Assembly: GCF_003143975.1 (NCBI RefSeq)
Contig: NZ_QFVR01000015.1
Coordinates: 1 to 64,000 of the forward strand
Direction of reading: 5' to 3'
Source: Kurthia sibirica
GTDB lineage: Bacteria > Bacillota > Bacilli > Bacillales_A > Planococcaceae
DNA length: 64,000 nt
This document shows, piece by piece, positions 11,119 through 20,205 of the stretch (its first letter is position 1; each line of letters begins with the position of its first letter). Made by a program: the position numbers and the translations under genes. Below the pieces are notes generated by a model that worked only from the letters and a program-made list of their open reading frames with translations, did not search any database and had not been told where the DNA came from.

Positions 11119-11543
11119 TGAGAGTAATGGGATTAGATGTTGGTTCGAAAACGGTTGGCGTAGCAGTGAGTGATCCACTTGGTTGGACAGCTCAAGGCAT
11201 TGAAACGATTCGAATCGATGAAGAAAATGGAGAGTTTGGCATTGCCCGAATTACAGAGCTCGTAAAACAATACGATGTCAATGAATTCGTTGTCGGCTTT
11301 CCAAAAAATATGAATAATACGGTTGGTCCTCGTGGGGAAGCTTCACAGGCCTATGTAAAACTATTGGAAGAAGAATTTGGATTCCCAGCTCATTTATGGG
11401 ATGAGAGACTGACAACAATGGCAGCAGAACGCGTGTTAATCGAAGCGGATGTACGCAGAAAAAATCGTAAAAAAGTTATTGATAAAATGGCAGCATCAAT
11501 GATACTACAAGGCTTTTTAGATCGTAAATCTTTTCAGAGGTGA
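11118..11543 (+). CDS. ruvX: RuvX/YqgF: RNase H-fold resolvase-like nuclease
   Basis: YqgF proteins have an RNase H fold and were predicted as Holliday-junction resolvases; roles in pre-16S rRNA 5' maturation are reported for E. coli. The 141-residue product opens with the metal-binding motif [15 protein letters not shown], continues with [15 protein letters not shown], and has the acidic segment [11 protein letters not shown] near residue 95. The length is normal. The ATG overlaps the ireB stop. It is the middle gene of the usual ireB-ruvX-DUF1292 cluster. Confidence 0.93.
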   Translation: MRVMGLDVGSKTVGVAVSDPLGWTAQGIETIRIDEENGEFGIARITELVKQYDVNEFVVGFPKNMNNTVGPRGEASQAYVKLLEEEFGFPAHLWDERLTTMAAERVLIEADVRRKNRKKVIDKMAASMILQGFLDRKSFQR

Positions 11544-11549
11544 ATAAAA

Positions 11550-11831
11550 ATGACAAATGAACAAAACACAATTACTGTAGTAGACGAGCAAGGCAATGAA
11601 ATTCTATGTGAGATTTTAACAATCGTAGAATCGGAAGAATTCGGTAAAAACTTCGTATTATACAGCGAAATCGGTACGGAAGATGCAGATGGTCTTGTGC
11701 AAATTATGGCCTCATCATTCACACCAGCAGAAAACGGTGAAGATGGCGAATTACAACCGATTGAATCAGAAGAAGAATGGGCTTATTTAGAAGACATTCT
11801 TGAACAATTAGACGACGAAGAAGAAGAATAA
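11550..11831 (+). CDS. yrzB: DUF1292 acidic protein, copy 1 (YrzB-like)
   Basis: This 93-residue, strongly acidic protein carries the DUF1292 signature in DEQGNEILCEILTI and NFVLYSE, with the C-terminal EEEWAYLEDILEQLDDEEEE. The function of the family is unknown. The position after ruvX and the length match yrzB of B. subtilis, so this is the presumed original copy. No signal peptide or membrane segment is present. Two further paralogs follow within 650 bases. It has a modest AGAGG-type site and lies 6 bases after the ruvX stop. Confidence 0.9.
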   Translation: MTNEQNTITVVDEQGNEILCEILTIVESEEFGKNFVLYSEIGTEDADGLVQIMASSFTPAENGEDGELQPIESEEEWAYLEDILEQLDDEEEE

Positions 11832-11866
11832 TTCGTAACTATTTCGATTTGGAGGAGGACTTTTAA

Positions 11867-12145
11867 ATGTCACAAGAACATGATCACGAGCATATCGTAG
11901 CAATTGATGAGGATGGCAACGAGATTGTCTATGCGGTAATTACACGCGCTCACTCAGAAGAGTTACAAAAAGACTTCGTATTATTCGCAGAGCACTCAGA
12001 TTCTGAAGAGGCTGTTGAAGTGCAAGCGGCTCAAATTATTCAAGGTGAAGATGGCGAATCATTAGTTGGCGTTGAAGATGACGCTGATTGGGATTTCATC
12101 GAAGCAGTATTAAAAGAGCTTGACGAAGCAGAAGACGAAGCATAA
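11867..12145 (+). CDS. DUF1292 acidic protein, copy 2
   Basis: The 92-residue product again shows the DUF1292 pattern: HIVAIDEDGNEIVYAVITR, then KDFVLFAEHS, then a C-terminal WDFIEAVLKELDEAEDE. It differs from copy 1 at most positions outside the core, so the duplication is not recent. A His-rich start (SQEHDHEH) is unlike copy 1. It has a GGAGGAGG site. Function is unknown, and co-transcription with copy 1 is likely because only 35 bases separate them. Confidence 0.88.
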   Translation: MSQEHDHEHIVAIDEDGNEIVYAVITRAHSEELQKDFVLFAEHSDSEEAVEVQAAQIIQGEDGESLVGVEDDADWDFIEAVLKELDEAEDEA

Positions 12146-12188
12146 AAAATCGAGCGAGTCTTGGTTTATAGTATTTGAGGTGAATATA

Positions 12189-12470
12189 ATGTCACAAAAT
12201 TATAATGGTAATTTTTTCACAGAGCTTGATGATGAAGGCAATGAGATTATTTACACGATCTTAACGCGAATTGAGCCTGATGAATCAGAAAAAACATATC
12301 TTGTCTTTTATGAAGAGCCGACATCTGAAGATGCTGAGGAAACACAAATCGAAGCAGCAGAAGTTGTAGCGAACGAAGATGGAGATGGTGAACAACTTTT
12401 TGAGATTGAAACTGAGAAAGAATGGGAATTAATCGAAGAAGTTGTCAATACAATTATGAGTATCAATTAA
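12189..12470 (+). CDS. DUF1292 acidic protein, copy 3
   Basis: Copy 3 has 93 residues with the core FTELDDEGNEIIYTILTRI and KTYLVFYEEP, and an acidic C-terminal half. The frame runs upstream to 12120, overlapping copy 2, but the ATG at 12189 has a GAGGTG site and gives the family length, so that start is chosen. A terminator follows at once, which makes ireB, ruvX and the three DUF1292 genes one transcription unit. Function is unknown. Confidence 0.85.
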   Translation: MSQNYNGNFFTELDDEGNEIIYTILTRIEPDESEKTYLVFYEEPTSEDAEETQIEAAEVVANEDGDGEQLFEIETEKEWELIEEVVNTIMSIN

Positions 12471-12483
12471 TGAAGTGATAAGG

Positions 12484-12514
12484 AGCAGAATTAGTTTTAC
12501 TATTCTGCTTTTTA
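12484..12514 (+). terminator. Terminator of the ireB-ruvX-DUF1292 unit
   Basis: AGCAGAAT (12484-12491) pairs with ATTCTGCT (12502-12509), followed by TTTTATTTT. Confidence 0.8.
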
Positions 12515-12644
12515 TTTTGCCAAAAAAGGGAATACAAGTAAAGTGTTGTAAAAATAGAAAATAGTTAAAAAATGCTATACAATGGAACAATGCATGGAAG
12601 TTGTACGTCAATGCATTACATACGCATTTTAAGGAGGATTACGA

Positions 12645-13775
12645 GTGGAGCCAAAAACACCACAAAATAAAATTAAAAAGCTTCAGCAGCTTAAAAGTGA
12701 AAAGAAAACGGTCCGAAAAATAGTATTAATTATAGGGGCAATTATTATTGCAGCTGCGCTTATTATAGGTGTTAGTCTTTACTTCTATATTTCAAATGCT
12801 CTGAAGCCTGTCGATGAAAACAACAAAAAACCTGTGAAGGTTGAGCTGGCAATTGGCTCAAATATTGATTCAATTGCTCAAACACTAGAGGACAAAGGGG
12901 TAATTAGAAACGCAAAGATTTTTAAATACTATACTAAATTCAAAAATGATGCCGCGTTTCAGGCTGGCACATATAAAATACCACCATCAATGTCAATTGA
13001 CGATATTATTAAATCCTTGAAGACTGGGAAAGTATACCGTAAAGCAGAATTCCAAATTACTATTCCAGAAGGCTTAACCTTAGATCAAATTGGTGATGTA
13101 GTTGCCAAGAAAACAGACTATACGTCACAAGAATTCATGAAGCTTGTGACGAGTGAAAAATTCGTCAAAGAGATGAAGGCGAAATACCCTGATACAGTTA
13201 CAAAAGCAGTTGATGGCAAAAAAATCCGTTATAAATTAGAAGGTTATTTATATCCTTCAACATATGATTTCTATACTAAAAAACCGACATTACATGATAT
13301 TGCTGATAAATTTGTCGAATTAACAGACTCGATTGTACGCTCATATGAACCACAATTAAAAGAGTTGGATATGACGCCACATGAATTGTTAACTTTTGCT
13401 TCTTTATTGGAGCGCGAAGCTACTGCTCAAACAGATCGTGAAACGATTGCGAGCGTATTCTACAACCGTATCGAGCAAGGTATGCCGCTACAAACAGATC
13501 CTACTGTATTATACGCGTTAGGAAAACATAAAAATCGTGTACTGTACAAGGATTTAGAAGTTGAAAATGCTTATAATACGTACAAAAATAAAGGGTTACC
13601 ACCGGGTCCAATTGCCAATGCAGGTCGCGCTTCAACGGATGCCACGGTTGATCCAGCAAAAACAAATTATATTTACTTCGTGTCAGACAAAAAAGGACAA
13701 AATCATTTTGCGGAGACATTAGATGAACATAACCAAAATGTGGCAAAATACGTACGAAGTAAGAATGATCAATAA
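12645..13775 (+). CDS. mltG: MltG: endolytic murein transglycosylase
   Basis: MltG cleaves nascent peptidoglycan glycan strands at the membrane and sets their length. The 376-residue product has a cytoplasmic basic N-terminus, one membrane segment at about residues 26-49, a LysM-like region (VELAIGSNIDSIAQTL), and the catalytic YceG domain. The catalytic glutamate is probably E256 in FASLLEREA. The late motifs GLPPGPIANAGRAS and NYIYFVSD are diagnostic. The start is GTG after AAGGAGG. In B. subtilis the orthologue yrrL lies in the same place before yrrM. Confidence 0.94.
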   Translation: MEPKTPQNKIKKLQQLKSEKKTVRKIVLIIGAIIIAAALIIGVSLYFYISNALKPVDENNKKPVKVELAIGSNIDSIAQTLEDKGVIRNAKIFKYYTKFKNDAAFQAGTYKIPPSMSIDDIIKSLKTGKVYRKAEFQITIPEGLTLDQIGDVVAKKTDYTSQEFMKLVTSEKFVKEMKAKYPDTVTKAVDGKKIRYKLEGYLYPSTYDFYTKKPTLHDIADKFVELTDSIVRSYEPQLKELDMTPHELLTFASLLEREATAQTDRETIASVFYNRIEQGMPLQTDPTVLYALGKHKNRVLYKDLEVENAYNTYKNKGLPPGPIANAGRASTDATVDPAKTNYIYFVSDKKGQNHFAETLDEHNQNVAKYVRSKNDQ

Positions 13776-13799
13776 AATTAAACTAAACTAAACTAAACT

Positions 13800-13946
13800 A
13801 GGTGAAGTTACACAACTTGTTTTATTTCTCCGAAGCACATCCACAAAATATGTTTAGAAATCTTGCTATTAAAGAGGTTTTAAACAGCTGATGTTGGATA
13901 TTTGCTCGAGAAAGTGACAGTTCGTGTAACTTCACCTTCTTTTTTG
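13800..13946 (+). repeat. Long inverted repeat enclosing about 110 bases, ending in a T-run
   Basis: AGGTGAAGTTACAC (13800-13813) is perfectly complementary to GTGTAACTTCACCT (13924-13937), and TCTTTTTT follows. The enclosed DNA has further short pairings (ATCCA with TGGAT). It is preceded by five copies of AAACT. It could be the terminator of mltG built on a large loop, or a small mobile or structured element. Confidence 0.7.
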
Positions 13947-14030
13947 TAAAGGGAGGCGTCATATAGCTTTTCTAGAGTTTTTATGGTAGGATAAGATGTA
14001 TTTTATCTAGAAGTGAGGAGAGTAGAACAT

Positions 14031-14663
14031 ATGAGTATATCAGATGCCTATATTCAATCCTTCATTCCGGCAAGAGATGAATTGTTAATGGAAATGGAAC
14101 AATTTGCATTGAACAATCACGTACCTATTATGCAGTTACCTGCAATTGAAAATCTCCTACAAATCCTTCGTATTCATAATCCGAAGTCTATATTAGAAGT
14201 CGGCAGTGCGATTGGCTATTCAGCAATTCGTATGGCTAAGGCACTTCCAGAAGTGAAAATTGTAACGATTGAGCGCGATGAAGAACGTATAAATAATGCA
14301 CGAACATTTATCGCTCGTTCAGATGTAAAAGAGAATATAGTGCTTGTTGAAGGCGATGCGTTAGAAGTGGATATTAAGAGCAACTATCCATCTTTTGATG
14401 CTGTTTTTATTGATGCAGCAAAAGGACAATATCAAAAGTTTTTTGATCTATACAGTCCCTTAGTAAGTAGTGGTGGCGTTCTTTATATCGATAATATGTA
14501 TATGCATGGATTATCGGATTTAGAGATGTCTGAAGTGCCAAGAAGGAAACGTACAATGATTCGTAATTTGCATAAATTTGCAGATTGGGTAATTCAAAAT
14601 GCTGATTATGATTCAACATTTTTCCCAGTCGGGGATGGCTTATTAATTTGTAAGAAGAGGTGA
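14031..14663 (+). CDS. trmR: TrmR: tRNA 5-hydroxyuridine methyltransferase (YrrM)
   Basis: In B. subtilis TrmR methylates 5-hydroxyuridine at tRNA position 34 to 5-methoxyuridine. This 211-residue protein has an O-methyltransferase Rossmann fold: ILEVGSAIGYSAIRMA binds SAM, VTIERDEERI contacts ribose, and DAVFIDAAKGQY carries metal-binding residues. The ATG at 14031 is 10 bases after GAGGAG. The stop lies 3 bases before the trhP1 start, so the three tRNA genes are coupled. The assignment follows the conserved trmR-trhP1-trhP2 context. Confidence 0.9.
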   Translation: MSISDAYIQSFIPARDELLMEMEQFALNNHVPIMQLPAIENLLQILRIHNPKSILEVGSAIGYSAIRMAKALPEVKIVTIERDEERINNARTFIARSDVKENIVLVEGDALEVDIKSNYPSFDAVFIDAAKGQYQKFFDLYSPLVSSGGVLYIDNMYMHGLSDLEMSEVPRRKRTMIRNLHKFADWVIQNADYDSTFFPVGDGLLICKKR

Positions 14664-14668
14664 TTACA

Positions 14669-15598
14669 GTGAAAAAACCACAATTACTCGTTACGCCACA
14701 TTCACTTGAGCATATCGCTGCATTATTAGATGCTGGAGCAGATGCTTTCCTAGTTGGTGAGGAGCAATTTGGCTTACGCTTAGCCGGAGAATTTCCACTT
14801 GAAGCAGTGAAGGAAGCTACGCAATTAATTCATGCGCAAGGCAAAAAGATTTTTATAGCAATGAATGCGATTTTTCATAATGATCGTGTGGACGCTTTAG
14901 CGCCCTATATCGAAGAACTCGATAAAATTGCTGTAGATGCCATTGTTTTTGGTGACCCTGCTATCGTGATTGCAAGGCGTGAAGCACAGTCGGAAATCCC
15001 GTTACATTGGGATGCTGAAACAATTTCAACGAACTGGTTCCAAGTAAATTATTGGGGTAAACGCGGTGCAAGTCGCGCGCTTTTAGCCCGTGAATTGAGC
15101 ATGGAAGAAGTCGTCGAAATTAAAGAAAATGCACAGGTAGAAATTGAAGTACTCGTGCATGGTATGACATGTATGTTCCAATCCAAACGTTCGCTGCTCG
15201 GCAATTATTTCTTATTCCAAGATCAGGCGATGGAAGTCGAAAATCGTAAAGCGGCTAAAAATATGTTTTTACATGACAAAGAACGTGAAAATAAATACCC
15301 GATTTTTGAAGATTTGAATGGTACACATATTTTTAGTCCGAATGATATTTGCATAATCGATGAGCTAGAAGAATTATTTGAGGCACAAATCGATAGTTTT
15401 AAAGTAGATACCGTGCTACATACAGAAGCTTATGCTCTAGCAGTCGTCTCTTATTATCGTCAAGCAATCGACGCTTACGCTGAGTCTCAAGAGGAGTATG
15501 AGGACATAAAAGCGGAACTATTAGAAAAAATTGAAGAGATTCAACCAGCGTTACGTCCTTTAGACACTGGCTTCTACTTCAAAGAAACAGTTTACTAG
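14669..15598 (+). CDS. trhP1: TrhP1: U32-family protein for tRNA U34 hydroxylation (YrrN)
   Basis: Peptidase-U32-like proteins TrhP1 and TrhP2 carry out prephenate-dependent hydroxylation of U34 before TrmR acts. The 309-residue product matches YrrN in length, with the family features LDAGADAFLVGEEQFGLR at the N-terminus and VLVHGMTCMFQSKRSLLGNY. It lacks the iron-sulfur cysteine cluster seen in the next gene, as expected for the first subunit. The start is GTG at 14669 with an AAGAGGTG site. The earlier in-frame GTG at 14660 is part of that site. Confidence 0.88.
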   Translation: MKKPQLLVTPHSLEHIAALLDAGADAFLVGEEQFGLRLAGEFPLEAVKEATQLIHAQGKKIFIAMNAIFHNDRVDALAPYIEELDKIAVDAIVFGDPAIVIARREAQSEIPLHWDAETISTNWFQVNYWGKRGASRALLARELSMEEVVEIKENAQVEIEVLVHGMTCMFQSKRSLLGNYFLFQDQAMEVENRKAAKNMFLHDKERENKYPIFEDLNGTHIFSPNDICIIDELEELFEAQIDSFKVDTVLHTEAYALAVVSYYRQAIDAYAESQEEYEDIKAELLEKIEEIQPALRPLDTGFYFKETVY

Positions 15599-15611
15599 GG
15601 AGGTAATGGAG

Positions 15612-16886
15612 ATGTCCACGATCGTCAACGAACGCATTAGCGAAATCATTGATGGCAAACGCGTCATTACGAGAAAACCTGAACTTCTTGCACCTGCCGG
15701 CAATTTAGAAAAACTAAAAATTGCTGTACACTATGGTGCTGACGCTGTATTCATTGGTGGACAGGAGTTTGGTTTGCGTTCAAATGCGGGTAATTTTTCG
15801 ATTGCCCAAATGCAAGAAGGCGTTGAATTTGCCAATAAATATGATGCGAAAATTTATGTTACGACGAATATATTTGCTCATAATGATAATATGCATGGCT
15901 TAGAAGACTATTTACAAAATATCGAAGGAGCCGGCGTTACAGGTATTATCGTCGCCGACCCACTTATTATCGAAACATGTAAAGAGGTCGCTCCGAACTT
16001 GGAGATTCACTTGAGCACACAGCAATCATTATCCAATTGGAAAGCGGTGCAATATTGGAAAGAGCAAGGGTTGGAGCGCGTTGTATTAGCGCGAGAAACA
16101 GGTGCTGAAGAAATCCAATTAATGAAAGAAAAAGTAGATATTGAAATCGAATCTTTCGTCCACGGCGCAATGTGTATCGCGTACTCTGGACGATGTGTAC
16201 TTTCAAATCATATGACTGCCCGTGACTCAAATCGTGGAGGATGCTGCCAATCTTGTCGCTGGGATTATGATTTATACGCCGTAGAGAGTGGCGAAGAAAA
16301 ACCATTATTTGAAAAACAGCAGGAAGCATTTGCGATGAGTCCAAAAGACTTAAAACTAATTGAATCGATTCCACAAATTATCGAACTAGGCATCGACTCA
16401 TTAAAAGTGGAAGGTCGCATGAAATCAATTCACTATATCGCCACAGTTGTGACCGTCTATCGCAAAGTAATTGATGCGTATTGTGCAGATCCTGATAATT
16501 TCATTATTCAACGTGAGTGGTTAGAAGAATTAGATAAATGTGCCAACCGTGAAACGGCTTCATCTTATTTTGAAGGTGAGCCAGGATATGAGCAACAAAT
16601 GTTTGGCAACCATAGCAAGCAAACCACTTTTGATTTTTGTGGTATCGTTTTAGATTATAACGATGAAACATCGATGATTACGCTACAACAGCGCAATTAT
16701 TTTAAACCCGGCGATGAAGTGGAGTTTTTTGGTCCAGAAATAGGAAACTTTAACGTAATCGTTGGCGAAATATTCGATGGCAAGGGCACATCATTAGATG
16801 CAGCTCGTCACCCGCTTCAAATTGTTCACTTCAAATGTGAGCAAAAAGTAAACTCGCATGATATGATGCGTAAGGAGATGCGATAA
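15612..16886 (+). CDS. trhP2: TrhP2: U32-family Fe-S protein for tRNA U34 hydroxylation (YrrO)
   Basis: This is the second U32 protein of the pair, 424 residues, paralogous to the one before it: [18 protein letters not shown] corresponds to the same N-terminal motif there. It carries the U32 cysteine signature [12 protein letters not shown] plus [14 protein letters not shown], which fits a 4Fe-4S site. A C-terminal beta-barrel begins near residue 345. The ATG at 15612 has proper spacing from AGGGAGGT, while an in-frame ATG at 15606 is too close. The next gene, udk, starts after two bases. Confidence 0.9.
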   Translation: MSTIVNERISEIIDGKRVITRKPELLAPAGNLEKLKIAVHYGADAVFIGGQEFGLRSNAGNFSIAQMQEGVEFANKYDAKIYVTTNIFAHNDNMHGLEDYLQNIEGAGVTGIIVADPLIIETCKEVAPNLEIHLSTQQSLSNWKAVQYWKEQGLERVVLARETGAEEIQLMKEKVDIEIESFVHGAMCIAYSGRCVLSNHMTARDSNRGGCCQSCRWDYDLYAVESGEEKPLFEKQQEAFAMSPKDLKLIESIPQIIELGIDSLKVEGRMKSIHYIATVVTVYRKVIDAYCADPDNFIIQREWLEELDKCANRETASSYFEGEPGYEQQMFGNHSKQTTFDFCGIVLDYNDETSMITLQQRNYFKPGDEVEFFGPEIGNFNVIVGEIFDGKGTSLDAARHPLQIVHFKCEQKVNSHDMMRKEMR

Positions 16887-16888
16887 TT

Positions 16889-17527
16889 TTGGAAAAAAAA
16901 CGTCCTGTTGTCATTGGCATCGCAGGTGGATCAGGCTCTGGTAAAACAAGTGTGACACACGCGATTCATGATGTATTTAAGAATCATAATGTAGTAGTAA
17001 TTGAACAGGATTATTATTATAAAGACCAAAGCCATTTGGAATTTAATCAGCGTTTGGAAACGAACTATGACCATCCAGATGCGTTCGACACTGAATTATT
17101 AATTCAAGATGTTGAGACTCTTTTAAGAAGAGAATCTGTTGAAAAACCAGTGTATGATTATGCACTACACACACGTTCATCGGACACTGTCCACATCGAC
17201 CCTCAGGACGTAATTATTTTAGAAGGTATACTCGTTTTGGCAGATGAGAAACTACGTGACTTAATGGATATTAAGTTATTTGTAGATACAGATGCCGATT
17301 TACGAATTATTCGTCGTATTTTACGTGACATAAATGAACGTGGTCGCTCGATTGATTCAGTAATTGAACAGTATTTATCAGTGGTTCGCCCGATGCATAA
17401 TCAGTTCATCGAACCAACTAAACGCTATGCCGATATTATTATTCCCGAAGGTGGCCAAAATGAAGTGGCTATCGATTTAATGGTTACGAAAATTAAAACT
17501 ATTGTTGAATCTGACAATATAGTGTAA
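16889..17527 (+). CDS. udk: Uridine kinase
   Basis: Udk phosphorylates uridine and cytidine in pyrimidine salvage using ATP or GTP. The P-loop GGSGSGKT is at residues 13-20. The segments [11 protein letters not shown] and NYDHPDAFD are family signatures, and ILEGILVL plus [16 protein letters not shown] complete the kinase core. Length is 212 residues. The start is TTG at 16889 with AAGGAG 11 bases upstream. It follows trhP2 directly and is followed by a terminator, so it ends the trmR operon. Confidence 0.95.
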   Translation: MEKKRPVVIGIAGGSGSGKTSVTHAIHDVFKNHNVVVIEQDYYYKDQSHLEFNQRLETNYDHPDAFDTELLIQDVETLLRRESVEKPVYDYALHTRSSDTVHIDPQDVIILEGILVLADEKLRDLMDIKLFVDTDADLRIIRRILRDINERGRSIDSVIEQYLSVVRPMHNQFIEPTKRYADIIIPEGGQNEVAIDLMVTKIKTIVESDNIV

Positions 17528-17560
17528 TATCATTGTAATGATTAACCATATTTAGAAAAG

Positions 17561-17600
17561 CTATGTCGCCTCCTAGTTGGAAAGCGACATAGTATTTTTT
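17561..17600 (+). terminator. Terminator of the trmR-trhP-udk operon
   Basis: CTATGTCGC (17561-17569) pairs perfectly with GCGACATAG (17584-17592), followed by a T-run. Confidence 0.88.
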
Positions 17601-17624
17601 ATCTCACTTAAGGAGTGAATTCAA

Positions 17625-18101
17625 TTGTCAACAGAAAAACAATATCCAATGACAGCAGCAGGAAAGCAAAAATTGGAAGACGAATTAGAATACTTGATCT
17701 CAACAAAAAGAAAAGAAGTAGTAGAACGCATTAAGATTGCTCGTGGTTTTGGCGACTTATCTGAGAACTCTGAATATGATGCAGCGAAAGATGAACAAGG
17801 TTTTGTAGAGGGCCGTATTTCTTTGTTACAAACGATGATTATCAACGCAACAATCATTGAAGAAGGTTCAAATGTTCGCGACACAGTTGCAATCGGTTGC
17901 ACGGTGAAATTTGTCGAACTACCTGAAGAAGATGAAGAAGAATACACAATCGTTGGTTCTGCTGAAGCCGATCCAATTGAAGGTCGTATTTCAAACGATT
18001 CACCAATAGCAAAAGCTCTTCTAGGACGCAAAGTAGGCGATGTTGTTAAAATCAACACACCAGGTGGCGACATGGAAGTAAAAATTACTTCAATCAAATA
18101 A
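17625..18101 (+). CDS. greA: Transcript cleavage factor GreA
   Basis: GreA enters the RNA polymerase secondary channel and stimulates cleavage of backtracked RNA. The 158-residue product has the N-terminal coiled coil with the acidic tip [20 protein letters not shown] and the C-terminal FKBP-like domain ending [23 protein letters not shown]. The start is TTG at 17625 after AAGGAGTG. It has its own terminator, so it is likely a single-gene unit although it keeps the ancestral place between udk and yrrS. Confidence 0.96.
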   Translation: MSTEKQYPMTAAGKQKLEDELEYLISTKRKEVVERIKIARGFGDLSENSEYDAAKDEQGFVEGRISLLQTMIINATIIEEGSNVRDTVAIGCTVKFVELPEEDEEEYTIVGSAEADPIEGRISNDSPIAKALLGRKVGDVVKINTPGGDMEVKITSIK

Positions 18102-18119
18102 GTTAATTATTTTATAATA

Positions 18120-18160
18120 AAGTCTATGCAAAAACATAATCGTTTTTGTGTAGGCTTTTT
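18120..18160 (+). terminator. Terminator of greA
   Basis: The arm at 18120-18135 pairs with 18142-18157 (AAGTCTATGCAAAAAC, two wobble pairs), followed by TTTT. Confidence 0.85.
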
Positions 18161-18246
18161 CTATTCATTCCAGCCTAAGCCAATGCCTTGGGTGCGAAAA
18201 CAATAAATTCGCCGCGCATCTGACAGTAAGTAGGTTTAGTTAGGCT

Positions 18247-18428
18247 AACCGGTAAGTAAACGGGACTAACCGGCAAGTAAAGAGGTCCAACCGGTAAGTA
18301 AAGAGGTCCAACCGGTAAGTAAACGGGACTAACCGGTAAGTAAAGAGGTCTAACCGGTAAGTAAACGGGTCCAACCGGTAAGTAAAAGAGTCCAACCGGT
18401 AAGTAAAAGGGACTAACCGGCAAGTAAC
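18247..18428. repeat. Tandem array of a 21-bp unit with a palindromic ACCGGT core
   Basis: Nine cores of AACCGG(T/C)AAGTAA begin at 18247, 18268, 18289, 18310, 18331, 18352, 18373, 18394 and 18415, every 21 bases exactly; the ninth unit is partial. The spacer halves alternate between forms such as ACGGGACT and AGAGGTCC. Most cores contain the palindrome ACCGGT. The array lies between the greA terminator and yrrS. It has an open minus-strand frame (heptad YLPVGPL) with no ribosome-binding site, so coding is doubtful. Confidence 0.95.
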
Positions 18429-18628
18429 ACCTGTATAAGTTAAATTTTAATTTTAAAAGAATGGTTAGACCATATTCCGCAGCAATGTATGACATGAGAA
18501 CAAGGGATTTTGTTTTGTTAGTAGAAGAATGACAGTGAAATTAAATTTTTATGACAATATTTTTACTGGTAGTTTAGGACTTGCAAACTATGCTATGATG
18601 GCATTATTGAAGTACTGGAGGGATTTGT

Positions 18629-19321
18629 ATGACGGAAAATACGAGAAGATATCGTGCCGACAGAAAGCCACCAAATAAGAAAAAAGGCGATAAATTATTG
18701 AATTATTTAATTTCAATTGTTGTCATATTAATATTTGTTGTGGCGGGTTTTATTTTCTTTGGTGATTCTACGAAGAAGGTTGCTAATAACAAGGTTGATG
18801 ATCAAGTAGTTGAACAGCCTAAAACGCCAGCTAAAAAAGAAGAGACGAAAAAAGATGATCAGCCATCTGATAAGACAGATGATAAAAAGGATGAACAACA
18901 AGAACCAAATACTAGAGAAGATGATAATAATACGGAATTAAAGGGTGATTTGACAACAAGCGATACAGCGAAGGTCACACCGATGGATGATGCCGTTGTG
19001 AAAGAAGTAATTGAAGATTCAAGTTGGACACCGTTCAAAACGAAGCAGCAAGATGATGGTACAGCGCATAATTCAAGCTACGATGAGAAGTCGTTGGATT
19101 GGCAGGAGAAAATCGCCGCTATCTCTGCTGTTACTGACATAGCTGAAGCAGATTTAATTGTTTGGTTTATGAAAAATGGAGGGTCAGCTGACTCGGCAAT
19201 TGGTACTGTTTCTTCAAAAGATAAATCAAAAATGTATCGCGTGTCGATTAAATGGGTAACAAAGGAAGGATGGCTTCCTACAAAAGTTGAAACATTAAAA
19301 CAAATTAAAGGCGCGTACTAA
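18629..19321 (+). CDS. yrrS: YrrS-like membrane-anchored protein (DUF1510)
   Basis: The 230-residue product has a basic N-terminus, one membrane segment at about residues 25-45, a long charged linker rich in K, D and E (about 50-115), and a C-terminal DUF1510-type domain around NSSYDEKSLDWQEKIAAIS. The topology suggests an extracellular domain held to the membrane. In B. subtilis yrrS is followed by yrrR/pbpI, a penicillin-binding protein; here mtnN follows directly and pbpI is absent. Function is unknown. The ATG has a TGGAGGGA site. Confidence 0.85.
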   Translation: MTENTRRYRADRKPPNKKKGDKLLNYLISIVVILIFVVAGFIFFGDSTKKVANNKVDDQVVEQPKTPAKKEETKKDDQPSDKTDDKKDEQQEPNTREDDNNTELKGDLTTSDTAKVTPMDDAVVKEVIEDSSWTPFKTKQQDDGTAHNSSYDEKSLDWQEKIAAISAVTDIAEADLIVWFMKNGGSADSAIGTVSSKDKSKMYRVSIKWVTKEGWLPTKVETLKQIKGAY

Positions 19322-19391
19322 ACAGCTGTTGACTCACTAGTCAATAATGTTTAATGTAAAAGAGAAGTTATTTTGGAAGGTGGAAATTATA

Positions 19392-20084
19392 ATGAAAATT
19401 GCCGTAATCGGTGCAATGGAAGAAGAAGTAGAATTACTTCGAGGCGCTATTGAAGATGCAAAAACAACAACAATCGCAAATTCTGAATATACAGAAGGTA
19501 CATATGCAGGAAAAGAGATTGTCTTACTTAAGAGTGGTATTGGTAAAGTAAATGCTGCCATGTCTACGACTATTTTACTGCAACAATTTAAACCGGATAT
19601 TGTGATCAATACTGGTTCTGCGGGTGGCTACGATGAAAATTTAGAGGTTGGAGCAATCGTTATTTCCGATGAAGTGCGTCATCATGACGTCGATGCAACA
19701 ATATTTGGTTATGAAATAGGTCAAGTACCACAAATGCCAGCTGGTTTTAAAGCTGATGCTCATTTGATTACAGTTGCTGAGCAGGCTGTAGAGGCTGTTG
19801 GAGAACATCCATACGCGGTAGGTTTAATTACTACTGGTGATTCATTTATGAACGATCCAGTACGTGTTGAAATGGTACGCACACAATTTCCAACGATGAA
19901 AGCTGTAGAAATGGAAGCTGCTGCTGTAGCGCAAGTATGTTTCCAATTTGCCACACCTTTTGTTGTTATTCGAGCGTTGTCTGATATTGCGGGTAAACAA
20001 TCTAACATTAGCTTTGATGAATTTTTACCGGTTGCAGCAAAACATTCGACACAAGTTGTGTTACAAGCAGTAAAATCACTATAA
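19392..20084 (+). CDS. mtnN: MTA/SAH nucleosidase
   Basis: MtnN (Pfs) splits S-adenosylhomocysteine and 5'-methylthioadenosine, feeding methyl recycling and methionine salvage. The 230-residue product begins [13 protein letters not shown], has the substrate loop [12 protein letters not shown] and NTGSAGG, and the catalytic region [10 protein letters not shown] with RALSDIAG. The frame continues upstream to 19347, but the ATG at 19392 has the GGAAGGTGGA site and the standard start. It lies downstream of yrrS, as in Bacillus. Confidence 0.95.
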   Translation: MKIAVIGAMEEEVELLRGAIEDAKTTTIANSEYTEGTYAGKEIVLLKSGIGKVNAAMSTTILLQQFKPDIVINTGSAGGYDENLEVGAIVISDEVRHHDVDATIFGYEIGQVPQMPAGFKADAHLITVAEQAVEAVGEHPYAVGLITTGDSFMNDPVRVEMVRTQFPTMKAVEMEAAAVAQVCFQFATPFVVIRALSDIAGKQSNISFDEFLPVAAKHSTQVVLQAVKSL

Positions 20085-20205
20085 GTGTATGATGAGGACA
20101 TCGATCACTCTTGCCTGTTACTTTTATCACATATATGAATGTTTTCGTCATGTTATCATGAGGGTAGTAACTAAGTATGGATAGCAATGTATAGGAGGAA
20201 TGATC

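Noticed and set aside
18247-18428. CRISPR-like array
   Set aside because: Units are contiguous, with no unique spacers of 30-40 bases, the repeat is only 21 bp, and no cas genes are present.
18175-18495. Minus-strand ORF with heptad repeats YLPVGPL over the 21-bp array
   Set aside because: No ribosome-binding site or usable start context. The open frame follows automatically from a 21-bp repeat without a stop codon. No hydrophobic, signal or domain pattern supports a protein.
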